Position numbers and translations under genes: made by a program. The notes below the pieces were generated by a model. The model did no database searches, was not told the DNA's origin, and worked only from the letters and a program-made list of their open reading frames with translations. From NCBI RefSeq assembly GCF_010015445.1, contig NC_053120.1, positions 7,962,614 to 8,026,613 on the forward strand: a DNA stretch of 64,000 nucleotides, written 5' to 3'. This document shows positions 50,534 to 61,170 of the stretch, piece by piece (position 1 is the stretch's first letter; the number at the start of each line of letters is the position of its first letter). The DNA is from Perca fluviatilis. Its lineage: Eukaryota; Chordata; Actinopteri; Perciformes; Percidae.

Positions 50534-51013
50534 CCACACACTGCTATGATGACATTTGTAATGCATGTTTATGTTTTACCGTTCAAAAGTTTGGAATCGC
50601 CTGCAACAAAAGCTTGATTGGGTAGGAAGATGTCTCAGATCGGTCTATATGCCTAAATGCTCTATGATGCTTTTGGGTTGGGAAAAGTCCTCTTTACTAA
50701 ATGTGTTATTTTGTTTTGTAAATGGAGAACAAAATGCTGTACAATGGTTCAACCAGACTGATAACTGAAAGGGCAGAAAGAGACAAAGACAAGAAGAAAT
50801 CAGCAGTCATTGGTAAAACAAACAGGAAGCTTAGCATCAAAATGTGTGCAAATAGGAACAGGCTCCTGTTTCAGTGTCAAGTGCACAACAACGCCGTCTA
50901 TATAACAAGCTGGAATTAACAGGCAACGTGTCGCTTTGGCAATGCTATTCTTCAAACTTCACAATAGAAACAGAAGGTTAGTCTAGGGTTAGCACTGTTA
51001 ATATCAGCTGAAC

Positions 51014-51157
51014 ATGCTATGGACTGAAGAATCACAGTTTAAACCTCTTCAATCTAACCATAGAGTAGACTGCAGAGCGCCCAAAGAAGAACAGGTTCGC
51101 AGAGTATTTAGAGGCCGGGTGCACCGTTGTGGTTTAACAATGATCAGACAGAATTAG
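51014..51157 (+). pseudogene. Tc1-like transposase remnant
   Basis: The frame MLWTEESQFK, then NHRVDCRAPKEEQVRRVF and RVHRCGLTMI corresponds to the part of a Tc1 transposase around the first catalytic aspartate. The WTDES-type motif reads WTEES here, so the first catalytic residue is changed. The frame stops at TAG (51155-51157), where the LINE-derived sequence takes over. The N-terminal DNA-binding part and the second half of the catalytic core are unreadable. Confidence 0.65.
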
Positions 51158-51539
51158 TCTCCACAAACTGTCAACCTTCCACACCAAAAGCCTACGTAAA
51201 ATAAAGAGAATATTCTGGCCCAACACCATTTCCAATCAACTTCTACTCAGCCAGTGTAAACATGACAACATGGCTACCATCATTATGAGATGGCGATGGA
51301 AATGGATTGGTCATGTAATACGTAGAGAGCAAGAAAACCTCACGCAAATTGCCCTTCACTGGACACCAGGTGGCAAACGGAAAAGAGGCCGACCCGAGAA
51401 TAGCTGGCGCAGGACGGTGGAGGGAGAGCTGAAGACCCTACATCACACCTGGGGCTCTATAAAGACACTGGCCCAAAACAGACAAGAGTGGAAATCCTTT
51501 GTTGCTGCCCTACATGCCAACAGGCATAATACCACTTAG
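51144..51539 (+). pseudogene. C-terminal end of a non-LTR retrotransposon ORF
   Basis: An open frame without its own start reads TFHTKSLRKIKRIFWPNT, then MRWRWKWIGHVIRREQENL, TPGGKRKRGRPENSWRRT and TWGSIKTLAQNRQEWKSF. This order (RWRWIGHVLRR, GKRKRGRP, TWRRT, AQDRxxWR) is the conserved C-terminal tail after the reverse-transcriptase domain in endonuclease-type LINE ORF2 proteins of fish. The reverse-transcriptase and endonuclease domains are lost by 5' truncation. A short AAGTAGTAAGTAG stretch after the stop (51541-51557) may be the element's microsatellite-like 3' end. Confidence 0.88.
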
Positions 51540-51853
51540 TACGTAAGTAGTAAGTAGACAGAACTAGTATTCTCCCCTCTCATGCAACACTGTGTGGACA
51601 TGGACTAAATTGATGTTTTAATCATTGTATTCTTCTTCTTTAAAACTATTTCCAAATGCAGCCAAAACTGTTTAAAATGTAAAAAATGAATTTGGTTGAA
51701 AGTTCAGAGAGGTCAGAGAACTCTATTGTTATTAATAATAATGTATTATTTACATGTGTCTGAATTATACTGTTTTCAGCTGTTAAAATAGCCATCATTA
51801 AAGAAAAGTGGAAACAAATCAGTATAACAAATGATTCCAAACTTTTGAACATT

Positions 51854-52209
51854 AGATGTTTTTATAAAGCTTTATACAGCCAAATTCTTTTTACTTTAAC
51901 TTTTTTTCCCACATCAGTATTAGTTTTTTCAGACTGCCTTCTGTCAATCACCAGACCCCTGCACCGAGAAAATATCTCCACCCAAAACATAATCTCTTGA
52001 AAAAATAACAAGTCTTATAAACTTTATATTATCACTGTTAGTAACCATAGCAGGTGCTACTGAGCTGCCACCATAACAACTAAGGCACATCTTGTAAATG
52101 TTTAGAAATACTATCCAGACAGTGTTAAATGAGATGTACTGTAACTGTAAAACATAATGGTGTTCGTCGAAATCTTCGAAGTCTCTCCATCCCCACTCTG
52201 CGGTGCATG
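51854..52209. other. nos1ap intron, no distinct feature
   Basis: Nothing recognised. Confidence 0.4.
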
Positions 52210-52228
52210 TCCACACACACGCACGCAC

Positions 52229-52296
<68 letters not shown>

Positions 52297-52312
52297 AGAC
52301 ACAGACACAGAC
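52210..52312. repeat. Compound CGCA / CA / CAGA microsatellite
   Basis: CACG units, a CA run, then four ACAGAC units. Confidence 0.96.
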
Positions 52313-52383
52313 AAAATGGAAAGTGACGCATACCAACATTCTCTGGGGCAACTAGGGGCCATTAAGCTGGAAACCTTTACTCT

Positions 52384-52385
<2 letters not shown>

Positions 52386-52441
<56 letters not shown>

Positions 52442-52452
52442 GTGTGTGTGTC
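52386..52452. repeat. (GT)n microsatellite
   Basis: A GT run of about 30 units with one TTG slip at 52439-52442, lying about 73 bp from the inverse CA tract at 52210. Confidence 0.96.
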
Positions 52453-53357
52453 TCTGTAAGAGATAATGAGGCACTGTGTGCTTCACCCAGCTAACCCCTC
52501 GACTTAACCATCAAGTCCTGCAATATTTTGGAAGCTACAGTGGAAACTGGGAGCACATTTTCTAACTGACTTTGTCACATTGCTGTACTCTTACTTTGAC
52601 TTTCTCTGCTCAGCTGAGCCCTGCAGCACCACGTCCACCCCAGATGGGTTTCTGACCTGTTCCTCAAACCTTAAACAATGACAAGCCCATGGGGCCAGGA
52701 GGAATTATTGCTGCTCGACACCCGGGTGTCTCTTTATTGGAGGTTGTCAGGAAGTGGCTCAGACAGTGACTTGATTTAAGAGAGGAGGAGGAACTGCTGT
52801 AAACAATACATGACTAACAGCCTGTGAAAACATTGGAAATGACACACTTAGTGGCTGGCTTTTTCCATCTTCCTATTATACTGCTGAGAAGTTTGACGAG
52901 TTGGTTATTGCAACTCATGCGAAAACACAAATCCCTTCACTAATGCAAATATGAAATAAAAAAACAAAACACAAACGTCAAGTTTCTTCACACACATCCA
53001 TCACTTTGTTCCCTCATCTTCTGCGCATGAGTAAATTTGGCAAATCTAATTTAGTTAAGAAAGCTATAATAAATCTAGGGAGCATGAGGTTTTCTTTTTA
53101 TTTCCTAGAATATGTAGTCTAACCTTTGTTAGGTCGACGAATAACTAACACGGTGATGTACTAATTCAATAGTAATAGTCTTTTTCCTAATATGTTTGAA
53201 ATTAGTTTTAAATTCAAAATGAATTATCCAACATACAATACAACGTGAGACATAACTACTAGTACTAACTACTAAATATGTATTTTAAAAGATATACATA
53301 CTGATACATTTAAAAAATAAATTAAAAACATAACCTATATACATAAAACTTAATTTT
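52453..53357. other. nos1ap intron, no distinct feature
   Basis: Nothing recognised. Confidence 0.4.
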
Positions 53358-53498
53358 GGGGCGCCTGGATAGCTCACCTGGTTGAGCGTGCGTCCCATGT
53401 ACTAAGGCTCAGTCGTTACCGCAGGGTTCAATTCCGACCTGTGGCCATTTGCTGCATGTCATTCAACTTTCCTTTCAAAATAAAGGCCCCCAAAAAAA
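53358..53498 (+). mobile_element. tRNA-derived SINE, plus orientation
   Basis: GGGGCGCCTGGATAGCTCAC holds the A box (ATAGCTCACCTGGTTGAGC), GGGTTCAATTCCGACC the B box, followed by TTTGCTGCATGTCATTCAAC and AATAAAGGCCCCCAAAA. Both promoter boxes are somewhat decayed. Confidence 0.85.
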
Positions 53499-53504
53499 TA
53501 TCCC

Positions 53505-53782
53505 TCTCTCTGCGGTAACAGAGCCGCTCGTATTTTGGTCATAAACAACCAAATTGTCCGATGATATTGGCGTTGGCTCTTACAGACAGAAATCTCTCGT
53601 TGTCTCTGCAGTTAAAGATTTACGTTAGTGTCTTTGCTCCGTCTCCTCCCTCGTTGATTGTTTACTTCCGGTTTTGTCTCTCTCTCATCATATTCAAATT
53701 TACATTCTCATATATAGAATGTCTGTTTCTTTTTACTATTTGGATATGTATTCGAATTTAGAATATTCGTTGACAACCCTAC
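53505..53782 (+). mobile_element. Right end of a hAT-like element (…TTCGTTGACAACCCTA)
   Basis: The stretch ends TCGAATTTAGAATATTCG-TTGACAACCCTA. It resembles the ATTCGAATA-rich ends of the element at 55751-57539. The left end is not found, possibly lost where the SINE at 53358 lies. Its inner part matches 47640-47775. Confidence 0.5.
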
Positions 53783-53838
53783 TTTGGACCGGAGAGCATA
53801 TGTAAAAACACTACAGTCTGATACTGTATGTTGGTAAC

Positions 53839-53935
53839 TGAGCTACTGCATTCGGGCAGGTTGGCGTTAAATGCCTTGCTCAAGGACACCTCAATAACCT
53901 CAGGGTCAGGCCAAACCGGATTTCGAACTTGAACT
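53839..53935 (+). repeat. Retroelement fragment with GCCTTGCTCAAGGACACCTC
   Basis: AATGCCTTGCTCAAGGACAC is a well-known word from fish interspersed repeats, continued here by CAGGGTCAGGCCAAACCGGA. Only about 100 bp are recognisable. Confidence 0.4.
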
Positions 53936-54029
53936 CAGAGTGAGCTCTTTGTCTCCATTCAGGCTCTGCTTCTATTTAACATTTGAGAGGTATATAAAGC
54001 TTTAAAACAGACTTCCTGTCTTTTCTTAC

Positions 54030-54138
54030 CTTCTTCTTGGACTTGAAGACATTGCAGCGGAACACATTACTCTGTCCGTCTCTGGCGATGTAGCTGAAAA
54101 TCTTCAGATCCTGGGAGTCATGAGACACATAGAATATC
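54030..54138 (-). CDS. nos1ap: nos1ap exon encoding the C-terminal half of the PTB domain
   Basis: This exon encodes 36 residues after a split first codon, including the segments [18 protein letters not shown] and [12 protein letters not shown] recognise these as the phosphotyrosine-binding (PTB) domain of NOS1AP/CAPON. The match to the human protein as I remember it is nearly perfect (V for I in QSN-V-FRC). NOS1AP is a cytoplasmic adaptor of neurons and heart. Its PTB domain binds partners such as Dexras1 and Scribble, and its C terminus, not in this window, binds the PDZ domain of NOS1. Read on the minus strand, the exon follows a CTTTCAG acceptor and ends AAG|GTAAG. Its 109 bp leave phase 0 at the donor, which fits the next exon at 34962-35103. 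The preceding exon is not seen to the right, so the 5' part of the gene lies outside. Which fish paralog this is cannot be told. Confidence 0.95.
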
Positions 54139-55742
54139 CTGAAAGACAGAATACTATAGGTCAGAAATAGAATCGGAGCCTGGCAGCGTTTCTAAATGTA
54201 TCTTAAGATGCAAAATAGGCACTCAGCCTATTTCTCTGAGGTTTTTATGTGACAAAAAATAAACACTGTTTTAAGTTTGTTTTACCCCGAACGCATGCGA
54301 TCAAATTTTAGCTCGCAGGCACAGAAAGGGGAAAATAAAGTTGTGATTTTTTTATAATTTTGACAAAATTAACTGTTACGTAAGTACACACTTTGTCTAC
54401 TATAGGGCTTTGAGAGAGGAAGTTCAGTGAGCCACATTGAAAATAAACCTTAATTTAAGGTTTTTAAAAAAAGACCTCAAGTGACAACAGTGACACATTC
54501 CAGTGTGAGGAGGAGATAGAGGAGGTAATACTATCACATCACAACATATCCTGTGTATAAGCAAGATGCAGGGGGAACTAAGTTTGAGACAATAATAGAG
54601 TTCTCTTGGTAGGAAGAGACTGTGTGCAGCCAACAGAGAAAACTATTATATTATATATATTTACAAGATCCTGCTGAGCAGGGAAATAGGATGAAATGAG
54701 TGTGGGGGCAGAAGGAGAGCAAAAGACATACTACACAATAACCTGCAGGAGGAAGGACAAGACTAAGAAGAAACTAAGAAGCTGGAAAATGTCATGTTGA
54801 GTTTGAAATAAAACAGAGGGCGATTTTTGTTTCATTCCACAAAAAAAACATCATGAACTAATGATGAACACAGACTATTAGAACTCTCTTCAATAATCTA
54901 ATGAAGACAGTGTACGGAATCTATTTTCTATAAAACCTCAATGACCTTTATATCTGGTTATTTGTGAATACATTATTAATTATTATTAGCGTCAGTCCTA
55001 TCTGGGCCATGTTAACTGGCAATACTATTTTTTACACAACAGGAGAAAGTAAAATGCTGTTTTCCAAAAGCATATTTCTTCTTCTTCTTCACACCCAGGG
55101 GTTCTGACTTTTTCAATATTTAAACAATCCTTCCCTAATCCTAACCAAGTGCTTTGAGTTGCCTCAACATAACCATAAAAAAACATTAAACCATGATTCA
55201 AATACCAGGAGTGGACATTGTTAGAAAATCTTTAAAACATTCTGGACTTTGTTGCAGACGTTCAACATAAATGTTTCATCATCTAGAAGACAAAAACAAA
55301 TCTGCGTGACATTATGTTCCTGATGCAAATTAGTTATTATTGTTGGAGACAGGGTTGAAAATGTGTCATCTCAGAATATATAGTAAGATCATTAAGACAT
55401 TCATCGCCCTGTAAATAGCCTCATGTTTCTCTTCTGTTCTTTGCTATTCTCACATCTAATGACCCCAGCATAATTCCAAAGGGGTTTCTGAGTGTTTCCG
55501 AGAAGTGTTTGTACAATTCTAACACATGCTTGAATAGTGCACAACTTACAGCATACTGTTCTGCTTTGCTAATGCAAATTTTCCACCATCCCACTGCGAG
55601 ACTTAACATTCAAGATGAGCTGACGATCACGATACTCAACACGCATTCCATGTCCTGTATAATCAAGTTATAATTATAAAACTACACTTGCAGACTACAT
55701 CACAGTGTGACTTTGCAATGAAAGAAAATCTTCATCAGAGCA
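54139..55742. other. nos1ap intron upstream of the PTB exon
   Basis: Starts with the acceptor of the exon at 54030. I searched for the preceding PTB exon and did not find it. No repeats recognised. Confidence 0.45.
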
Positions 55743-57547
55743 CTACTAAGTAGAGCTGTCAATCTTCCTCTACAATACGATTCAAATTGCATTTGTTATT
55801 TTTTTTTAATATTCAAATTATATTCAAATATTTAATGCTCAAATGCAGCCTGTTATTAATATGTACTACACTAATCATGCTTATGCATAGGTCAATGCCA
55901 CTATCAGCATGTGGTTGTTGTTACAAGTTCTGTCCACTAGACGGACTACCAACATTAGCCTGGCCTTGAAGGGGACCTACGTCATGGCGCATTCAACCCG
56001 CTCTCACGCCAGTTTGTGAAATGGTCACATTATTTTGATTTATTGATTCATGTACAGGTCAAGATTTTCTCGTTTATTTCGTGTACAGGTCACGATTTTC
56101 TTGTTTTTTTTGTGTACAGGTCACGATTTTCGAACGTGACCATTTCACGAACTGCCAGGACAATGGGCTGCTCTGGGGGACGCAACAACGGGGAAATAAA
56201 ACGCCACAACGGGGAAATGGAACGCCACACACCGGCGACAACAACGGGACGGACCACCACAAGCGAGACGCGATCCCCAGGCGCAGGGACACGATCCGCG
56301 GTCTCTGTGGAAGGCAACAACGGGGAAATGAGACGCCACACACCGGCCACAACAACGGGACGGTTGTGGTTAGGAAAAGAAGAACCGGGAAAGAAACGTC
56401 ACATGCAGGAGACGCTGACAACAACGGGACGGTTGTGGTTAGGAAGACAATAACGCGGAAAGGAACTGCCACACGCGGAACGCGATCCCCGGTCTCCGGG
56501 GTGAAAGTCCTGTGTTGTTTGACCCAGCCACCACCCCAACCAACCTCCCTGCGTGGATTTTCGCCTTCTCAGTACTACTCACTACCGTCATCGTTCTGTG
56601 ATCACAAAATATGCTTCCCATTGAAATACATTACTTTAAAATTTGTGCTCACCACACAAAAATAACGACATGAACGTGTCCTGAACACAAATCAATAGTT
56701 TCAATAACGTGATCATTTCACGAACGACGACTGGGCTGGGCGCACTGCATTTCATGCACGCCACTTTGTTTACATTTATTTTCCACCAAGAGCAAACAGC
56801 GACAAACACAAATCAACAGAGATTAGCACAATGACATCATGTTAGAAAGCACAGCCGAAACGATCCGTCATAAACAAAGTAACAATAGTGTTAGCCACGA
56901 TGCTAACGGCATTGCTAAGCCAAACGGTGCTGTGACTACTATTTTAGTGATTAATAAACAACCTGTTTCTTACAGATTGTCAAGTTACTGAGAATACAGC
57001 TATTAGAAGGTAATATTTGACGTCAAAGCTAACTCTGACAGCTGTAGGGCAGCTAACATTAACTTTACCTGTTTCCATTAAGCTCCCAGCTAAGCTAACG
57101 TTACTATAACACGCAGTTAGGAAACAAGAACGAGCTAACTAATGATACCATAAGCATTTTGACTTGGTGGATGTCTATTTTAAAGTTAAATGTTAAAACT
57201 ATTTCCCATCCTTCTTCCGAATTCAAGCCGCAGCCTGTTCCCTCCTGTACTAATGTTACTCGGTACATGACGTTAGCTCCGTGATGTTAAGACCTCACAA
57301 TGCCTTGTGTTTCTCACTCCCGCTAACCCATTGTTCATCAGATGTGACATGCCAAAAGCATTTCGTTTTCACATATGGGTAGGCCAAGGCGAGAAAAGGG
57401 AGATTAGCTAGCTATCGTTAGCCAACATATATATGTTTTTTTTAAATCACATTGAATAGTATTTTCAGCATTCGAATAGTATTGATTTTTTTACTATTCA
57501 AATTACATTTGAGTTTCAGAATTTGTTCCAACAGCCCTACTACAAAG
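55743..57547. mobile_element. hAT-like element with ATTCGAATA subterminal motifs
   Basis: The element at 55751-57539 has ends TAGAGCTGTCAATC and GTTCCAACAGCCCTA, with AATATTCAAATTA / ATTCGAATAGTATTG motifs near both ends. The flanks CTACTAAG and CTACAAAG match at 7 of 8. A GC-rich repeat block (56000-56735) lies inside. No transposase seen. Confidence 0.85.
56000..56735. mobile_element. Nested GC-rich element with internal tandem repeats
   Basis: The outer inverted pair is CAGTTTGTGAAATGGTCACA on the left and GTGATCATTTCACGAACGAC on the right. On the left, GTACAGGTCACGATTTTC recurs three times about 33 bp apart (56053-56130). The core holds repeated words ACAACGGGGAAATG-GACGCC and ACAACAACGGGACGGTTGTG (56200-56445). 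Frames of 194 and 145 codons on the plus strand and 132 on the minus strand overlap here. They have no domain and reflect the stop-poor GC-rich repeat, so no CDS is called. Confidence 0.6.
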
Positions 57548-58240
57548 ATTGCCACCTTTTTACTTTTTCAACTTTTAAGAGTTTTATTATGAAACTGCTC
57601 CAGATCTTACAAATGACTGCAGACTACATCACTACTTTGGAAAGAGAAAAGAATTCCAAGAAAATATTCCTACTACTTTACTGTAATACACTTTATCCCA
57701 TCACCATGAAGATTGTACGTCCTTTTTGCTTTTTCAACACTGTTTAAAATGAAGCGCTGCAGCGTAAGACTGGATTTGAAAGGTTAGTGAGTTGTTGGTG
57801 TTGCTTAATACAATTAAACTTGAAATATCAACTGGTTGAAAGAAGTACCAGAAACCTCAGGCTGAGCAGCTTCCTAATTGGGCAATTAGTGCCATATTAA
57901 GGGGCACGGTGATATATTTGGGGTAATTTATCACAGTGAGACAATGCACAACCAGACAAGAGCAAGAAATTAGGTGATTATGCAAATGTTGCAAATGTTG
58001 TCTCTGTTGAAATGTGTATGTATGCGTGCAAGTTGGTTTTGTACGTACAGCATGTGCATATTTGTGTGTTGTGTGCTAGAAATCAGGGGTCTCATCTATA
58101 CACTCAGACATTTATGTGGTATTTGTGTTGGCCTTTTCTGTGGGCGCCAGACTGGCTGAGGTCTTGTGGTATGGATGGTGTCTTTGTCAACCCTGCTTAG
58201 CAGTCTGTCAAAATACCAGACACAGCTATCTGCAGTCACT
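57548..58240. other. nos1ap intron, no distinct feature
   Basis: Nothing recognised. Confidence 0.4.
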
Positions 58241-58287
58241 CGCACGCACGCACGCACGCACGCACGCACACGCACACACGCACGCGT
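58241..58287. repeat. (GCAC)n / CA microsatellite
   Basis: About six GCAC units passing into CACA and back. Confidence 0.93.
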
Positions 58288-58977
58288 CTGGTGTGGAGGA
58301 CTCGAACAATAAGATGTTTTCAGATCTACTTTCTCCTGCTTGTTAAAGGAAAACTATGATTTACTAAAACTTGGATTTTATTGTCATGGGTCCGACCACT
58401 GATTCTATGTCTTGTGCAATGATAGTGTTGCACTCACTAAACTGTGCACACAGGTTGTAAATGGTTGTTTTGAAATTTGTTTAAAATCTATGGAAAATTC
58501 TGCATCCACAGATTCTGTGTGGCCCTGCTAATAATTGATCAATGCACAGAAAAACTGTGGCTGAACACAACTATGGCGAACATGGTAGGTTAAATTTGAA
58601 CCAGGAGGTCGGTCTGTAAACTTTGACAGATGTTAGCATGGATGGTACTCATTTTACCATTTGGCTTAATTTCTCTTCCAAATAAGTTTGAATATAGTGT
58701 TGTTTATGAATTTTTTTTTTAAACCTATATTATTGTCAGACTGCTTTTGTTTCTTGCCCCAGTTAACCTATCTTTGGCAATGTTTCTGTGTTCCCAGATC
58801 TGAGGGATTACTTTGTGAACCCAACGTCCATAGCAGATCGAAAATAATACCCAAGTTGCATTAACCCGTAGGTTTTCCTTTAAGGGATGTTATAACATCT
58901 ATTTCATCCATACAATCTTACAAACATTTTGGTAGCAAGCCTGTCAGTACTTTTTCAATATTGCTTCAAAAGAACCA
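58288..58977. other. Intron, no distinct feature
   Basis: Nothing recognised. Confidence 0.4.
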
Positions 58978-59576
58978 TAACCCCTATTTTCCACCAGGCA
59001 CTTCTGCACTGCGTTCCGGGCGTGTTGCGACCCCCGCGAGCAATCGCCATTCAAGTCACTGCTTGATAATCCACCAGTCGCGCCGCAGCGCCTCCCAGAA
59101 TATGCGTCAAGCGTGTCTCCGCTCCGTTAAATATACACAGCAGGTCTATTTTCGCACGAGCTGTTTGGACAGCCGGGCAGGAAGTGAAACGGCGAGACTA
59201 TCCAGTCAATTTACCAAAAGACACCCCCCCCCCCCAGTATCAAGGTCTCCTCTACAACACCATGGACGACGAGAGAGTCATCTTGGAGGTGGAAAAACAT
59301 AATAAGACATCACATATCCATTTTATGGACACCAGAAATGGGAAGGTATGGAGTTTAATTGCAGGAGTGCTTGGAGTAGAAGGTAGATACTAGCTAAATA
59401 AACTCTGGATTGTTCTGTAAAGCACTTGTGGAGACAATAAAATCTGCAAATCGGGCAGAAAGACGCTCTGCTCCTGAGACGCTCCCGGTGTGGTACGGCG
59501 CATGTCAGAGGACAGAACAAAACCGGGGCGCAGCAGGAAACGCAGCACAGATGCGCCCGGTGGAAAATCGGGGTAA
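58978..59576 (+). mobile_element. PIF/Harbinger-type element with TAA target duplications
   Basis: TAA at 58978-58980 and 59574-59576 flank ends CCCCTATTTTCCACCAGGC and CCGGTGGAAAATCGGGG, inverse with one mismatch in the first 15 bases. TWA trinucleotide duplications are the rule for PIF/Harbinger. The interior carries a short MADF-like exon (next entry), which fits because autonomous Harbingers encode a MYB/MADF-like protein. The DDE transposase gene is absent. Confidence 0.85.
59262..59393 (+). pseudogene. MADF-like N-terminal fragment of a Harbinger accessory protein
   Basis: 43 codons from ATG: MDDERVILEVEKHN, then a divergent middle (TSHIHFMDTRNGK), then VWSLIAGVLGVEG. MADF domains begin with an E/D-rich helix (ERLILEVEKHPxLYD) and continue with KDxxxKxxAWxxIAxxLG. 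The first helix and the W-IA-LG block are recognisable, so the middle has lost or replaced residues. It stops shortly after. Probably a relic of the DNA-binding accessory ORF; function unlikely. Confidence 0.55.
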
Positions 59577-61170
59577 CACCACGCATTTACGGATTATTAT
59601 GATGTAAATGCAAGAGTGAGTTAGGGGCCATCCACACGGAAAAGTTTTTTTGTGCACATCTTTTGCATCATTTGGGCCGACCGTCCAAACGAATCCTGAA
59701 AACGCACTTTTTTGAAACCTGGTCTCGGTGAAAAAATTCGAAAACGGCTCTCGTTTGGCTTCGTTTCGACGGCGAATACGAATACGTCCGTATCGATGAT
59801 GTCATCGCCACCCCCCTCGACCTCTAACCCACCCCCCTAGTGCTAGTGCACGCTACGGCCACACACGACTGCGGTGAAGCTAAGCGAGCATATCCCATCT
59901 CCATGGTCAAACCAGCTCACTTCATCTAAATACTTTGTCTCTGCTCCCTGACACTTCCCTCTGCCCTGCCGGTCCTGGATTCTACACAAGATATATTGCT
60001 AACGTTATGTAGCCAACGTTAAACATCGCTAAAGTAGCTGACGTTAGCTGCTATGGTTGTTTATAAAGTGGAAGTAGACAGTTTATCAACTAGCTAGCTA
60101 ATCTGTCTGCTTATCAACTCCTTGAACGGATTATAGTAACTTTTACCACGGCTTATTGTAGAAAGGCTACCGCCAGAAAACCGTAGATTATCAAAAAGAC
60201 ATCATTCATGGATCATTGATGTTTGTTTGACTGCCGATGTTAGCTGGCAGAGCTAACGTTAGCGCGGACGTGGCCTTAGCCTCAACAGCAGGTTTACCCA
60301 TCTCTATGTGCCAATGAGCTGCTCAGAACAGAAGATGATGTGGATCCTGTTGTGACATTACAGCCTACAGAGTACTTGCTGGAAAATACTCAGAAATGAG
60401 GCGACATTATGCACAAGGGATTACAGTGAGGTGAGTAGCTGCAGTTTAATAAGAGTAGCAGGAACATTTCTGTAAAGGTCTTATGTCAACACACACAGAG
60501 GCCTAACAGGGTCTCTGTTATTATCAAGCCGTGTCATCTGCCGCTCCCATCCGGCTGCGGAAACCTTTAAGTTGCCTCGTCTTTCAACTCTTTCTGCCCC
60601 CCCCACCCCCCCTCGAACCCTGAGTCGCTGTGATAAAAATCAACGTCCCAACAGATTTCTTTCTTTGAAATCTAAAGCGGGGGGGGGGGGATTTTTTCTG
60701 TAAATTGTTGCCTACAGCGAACTGAATCTTATTCAAAACATGTAGGGAATGATAAAATAAAAAAAAAAACAGTAGATGATGCCAGGCGTGTGAAGCTCAG
60801 CCAGGAGTGAGTAAAAGTGAGCTTAGCTGACAAATCCCCAAGCAGCGTGGAGATGACGGCACAGATAAATCTCTATCAACTGTCTCTAACGGGAGCCGCT
60901 GCCAAACATCCAGGTGAAGATGCGTCAGATAGATCAGAATCTCAGAATTAGAGAAGCATGCTCGACATGAAAGCCGCCGCCGACGGTTAAGGGCTAAATA
61001 AATCAGACTACAAATACTGCCAACGGGGAAACTTCTTATCTTGTATTTCACTGAGTGAGTCAACAGAGCAGTGATGTGTAAGTCGCAGATCTATGACTAT
61101 AGAAACAATAGAGTTGAAGAAAAGCCAGCTAAAATTGAGATGCAATCGTTTCATCTGCCGGCAGAAGTTA
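59577..61170. other. Intron with a MITE-like start at 59620 and homopolymers
   Basis: GGGGCCATCCACACGGAAAA at 59622 resembles the end of a fish MITE, but no inverse partner was found. Poly-C occurs at 60597-60612 and poly-G at 60679-60690. GCTAACGTTAGC-type palindromes are scattered at 60000-60260. No exon. Confidence 0.35.

Larger units (their letters stand above)
50578..51853 (+). mobile_element. Decayed Tc1-like transposon containing a LINE 3' end
   Basis: The ends CGTTCAAAAGTTTGGAATC (50580) and GATTCCAAACTTTTGAAC (to 51850) are inverted repeats typical of a fish Tc1 group. A transposase remnant lies at 51014-51157, and a LINE ORF end at 51144-51539 displaces the rest. Target TA sites are not clear. 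Confidence 0.75.

Noticed and set aside
56050..56130. CRISPR-like array (three regularly spaced repeats)
   Set aside because: Spacers are T-rich near-copies of one another, only three units exist, and the setting is a vertebrate transposon; it is a short tandem repeat.
56081..56665. 194-codon frame that could be a novel gene
   Set aside because: It overlaps other long frames on both strands inside a repeated GC-rich block within a transposon. No start context or domain supports it.
59620..60380. Second large MITE starting GGGGCCATCCACACGG
   Set aside because: No inverse right end or target duplication could be found, so only the start is mentioned.
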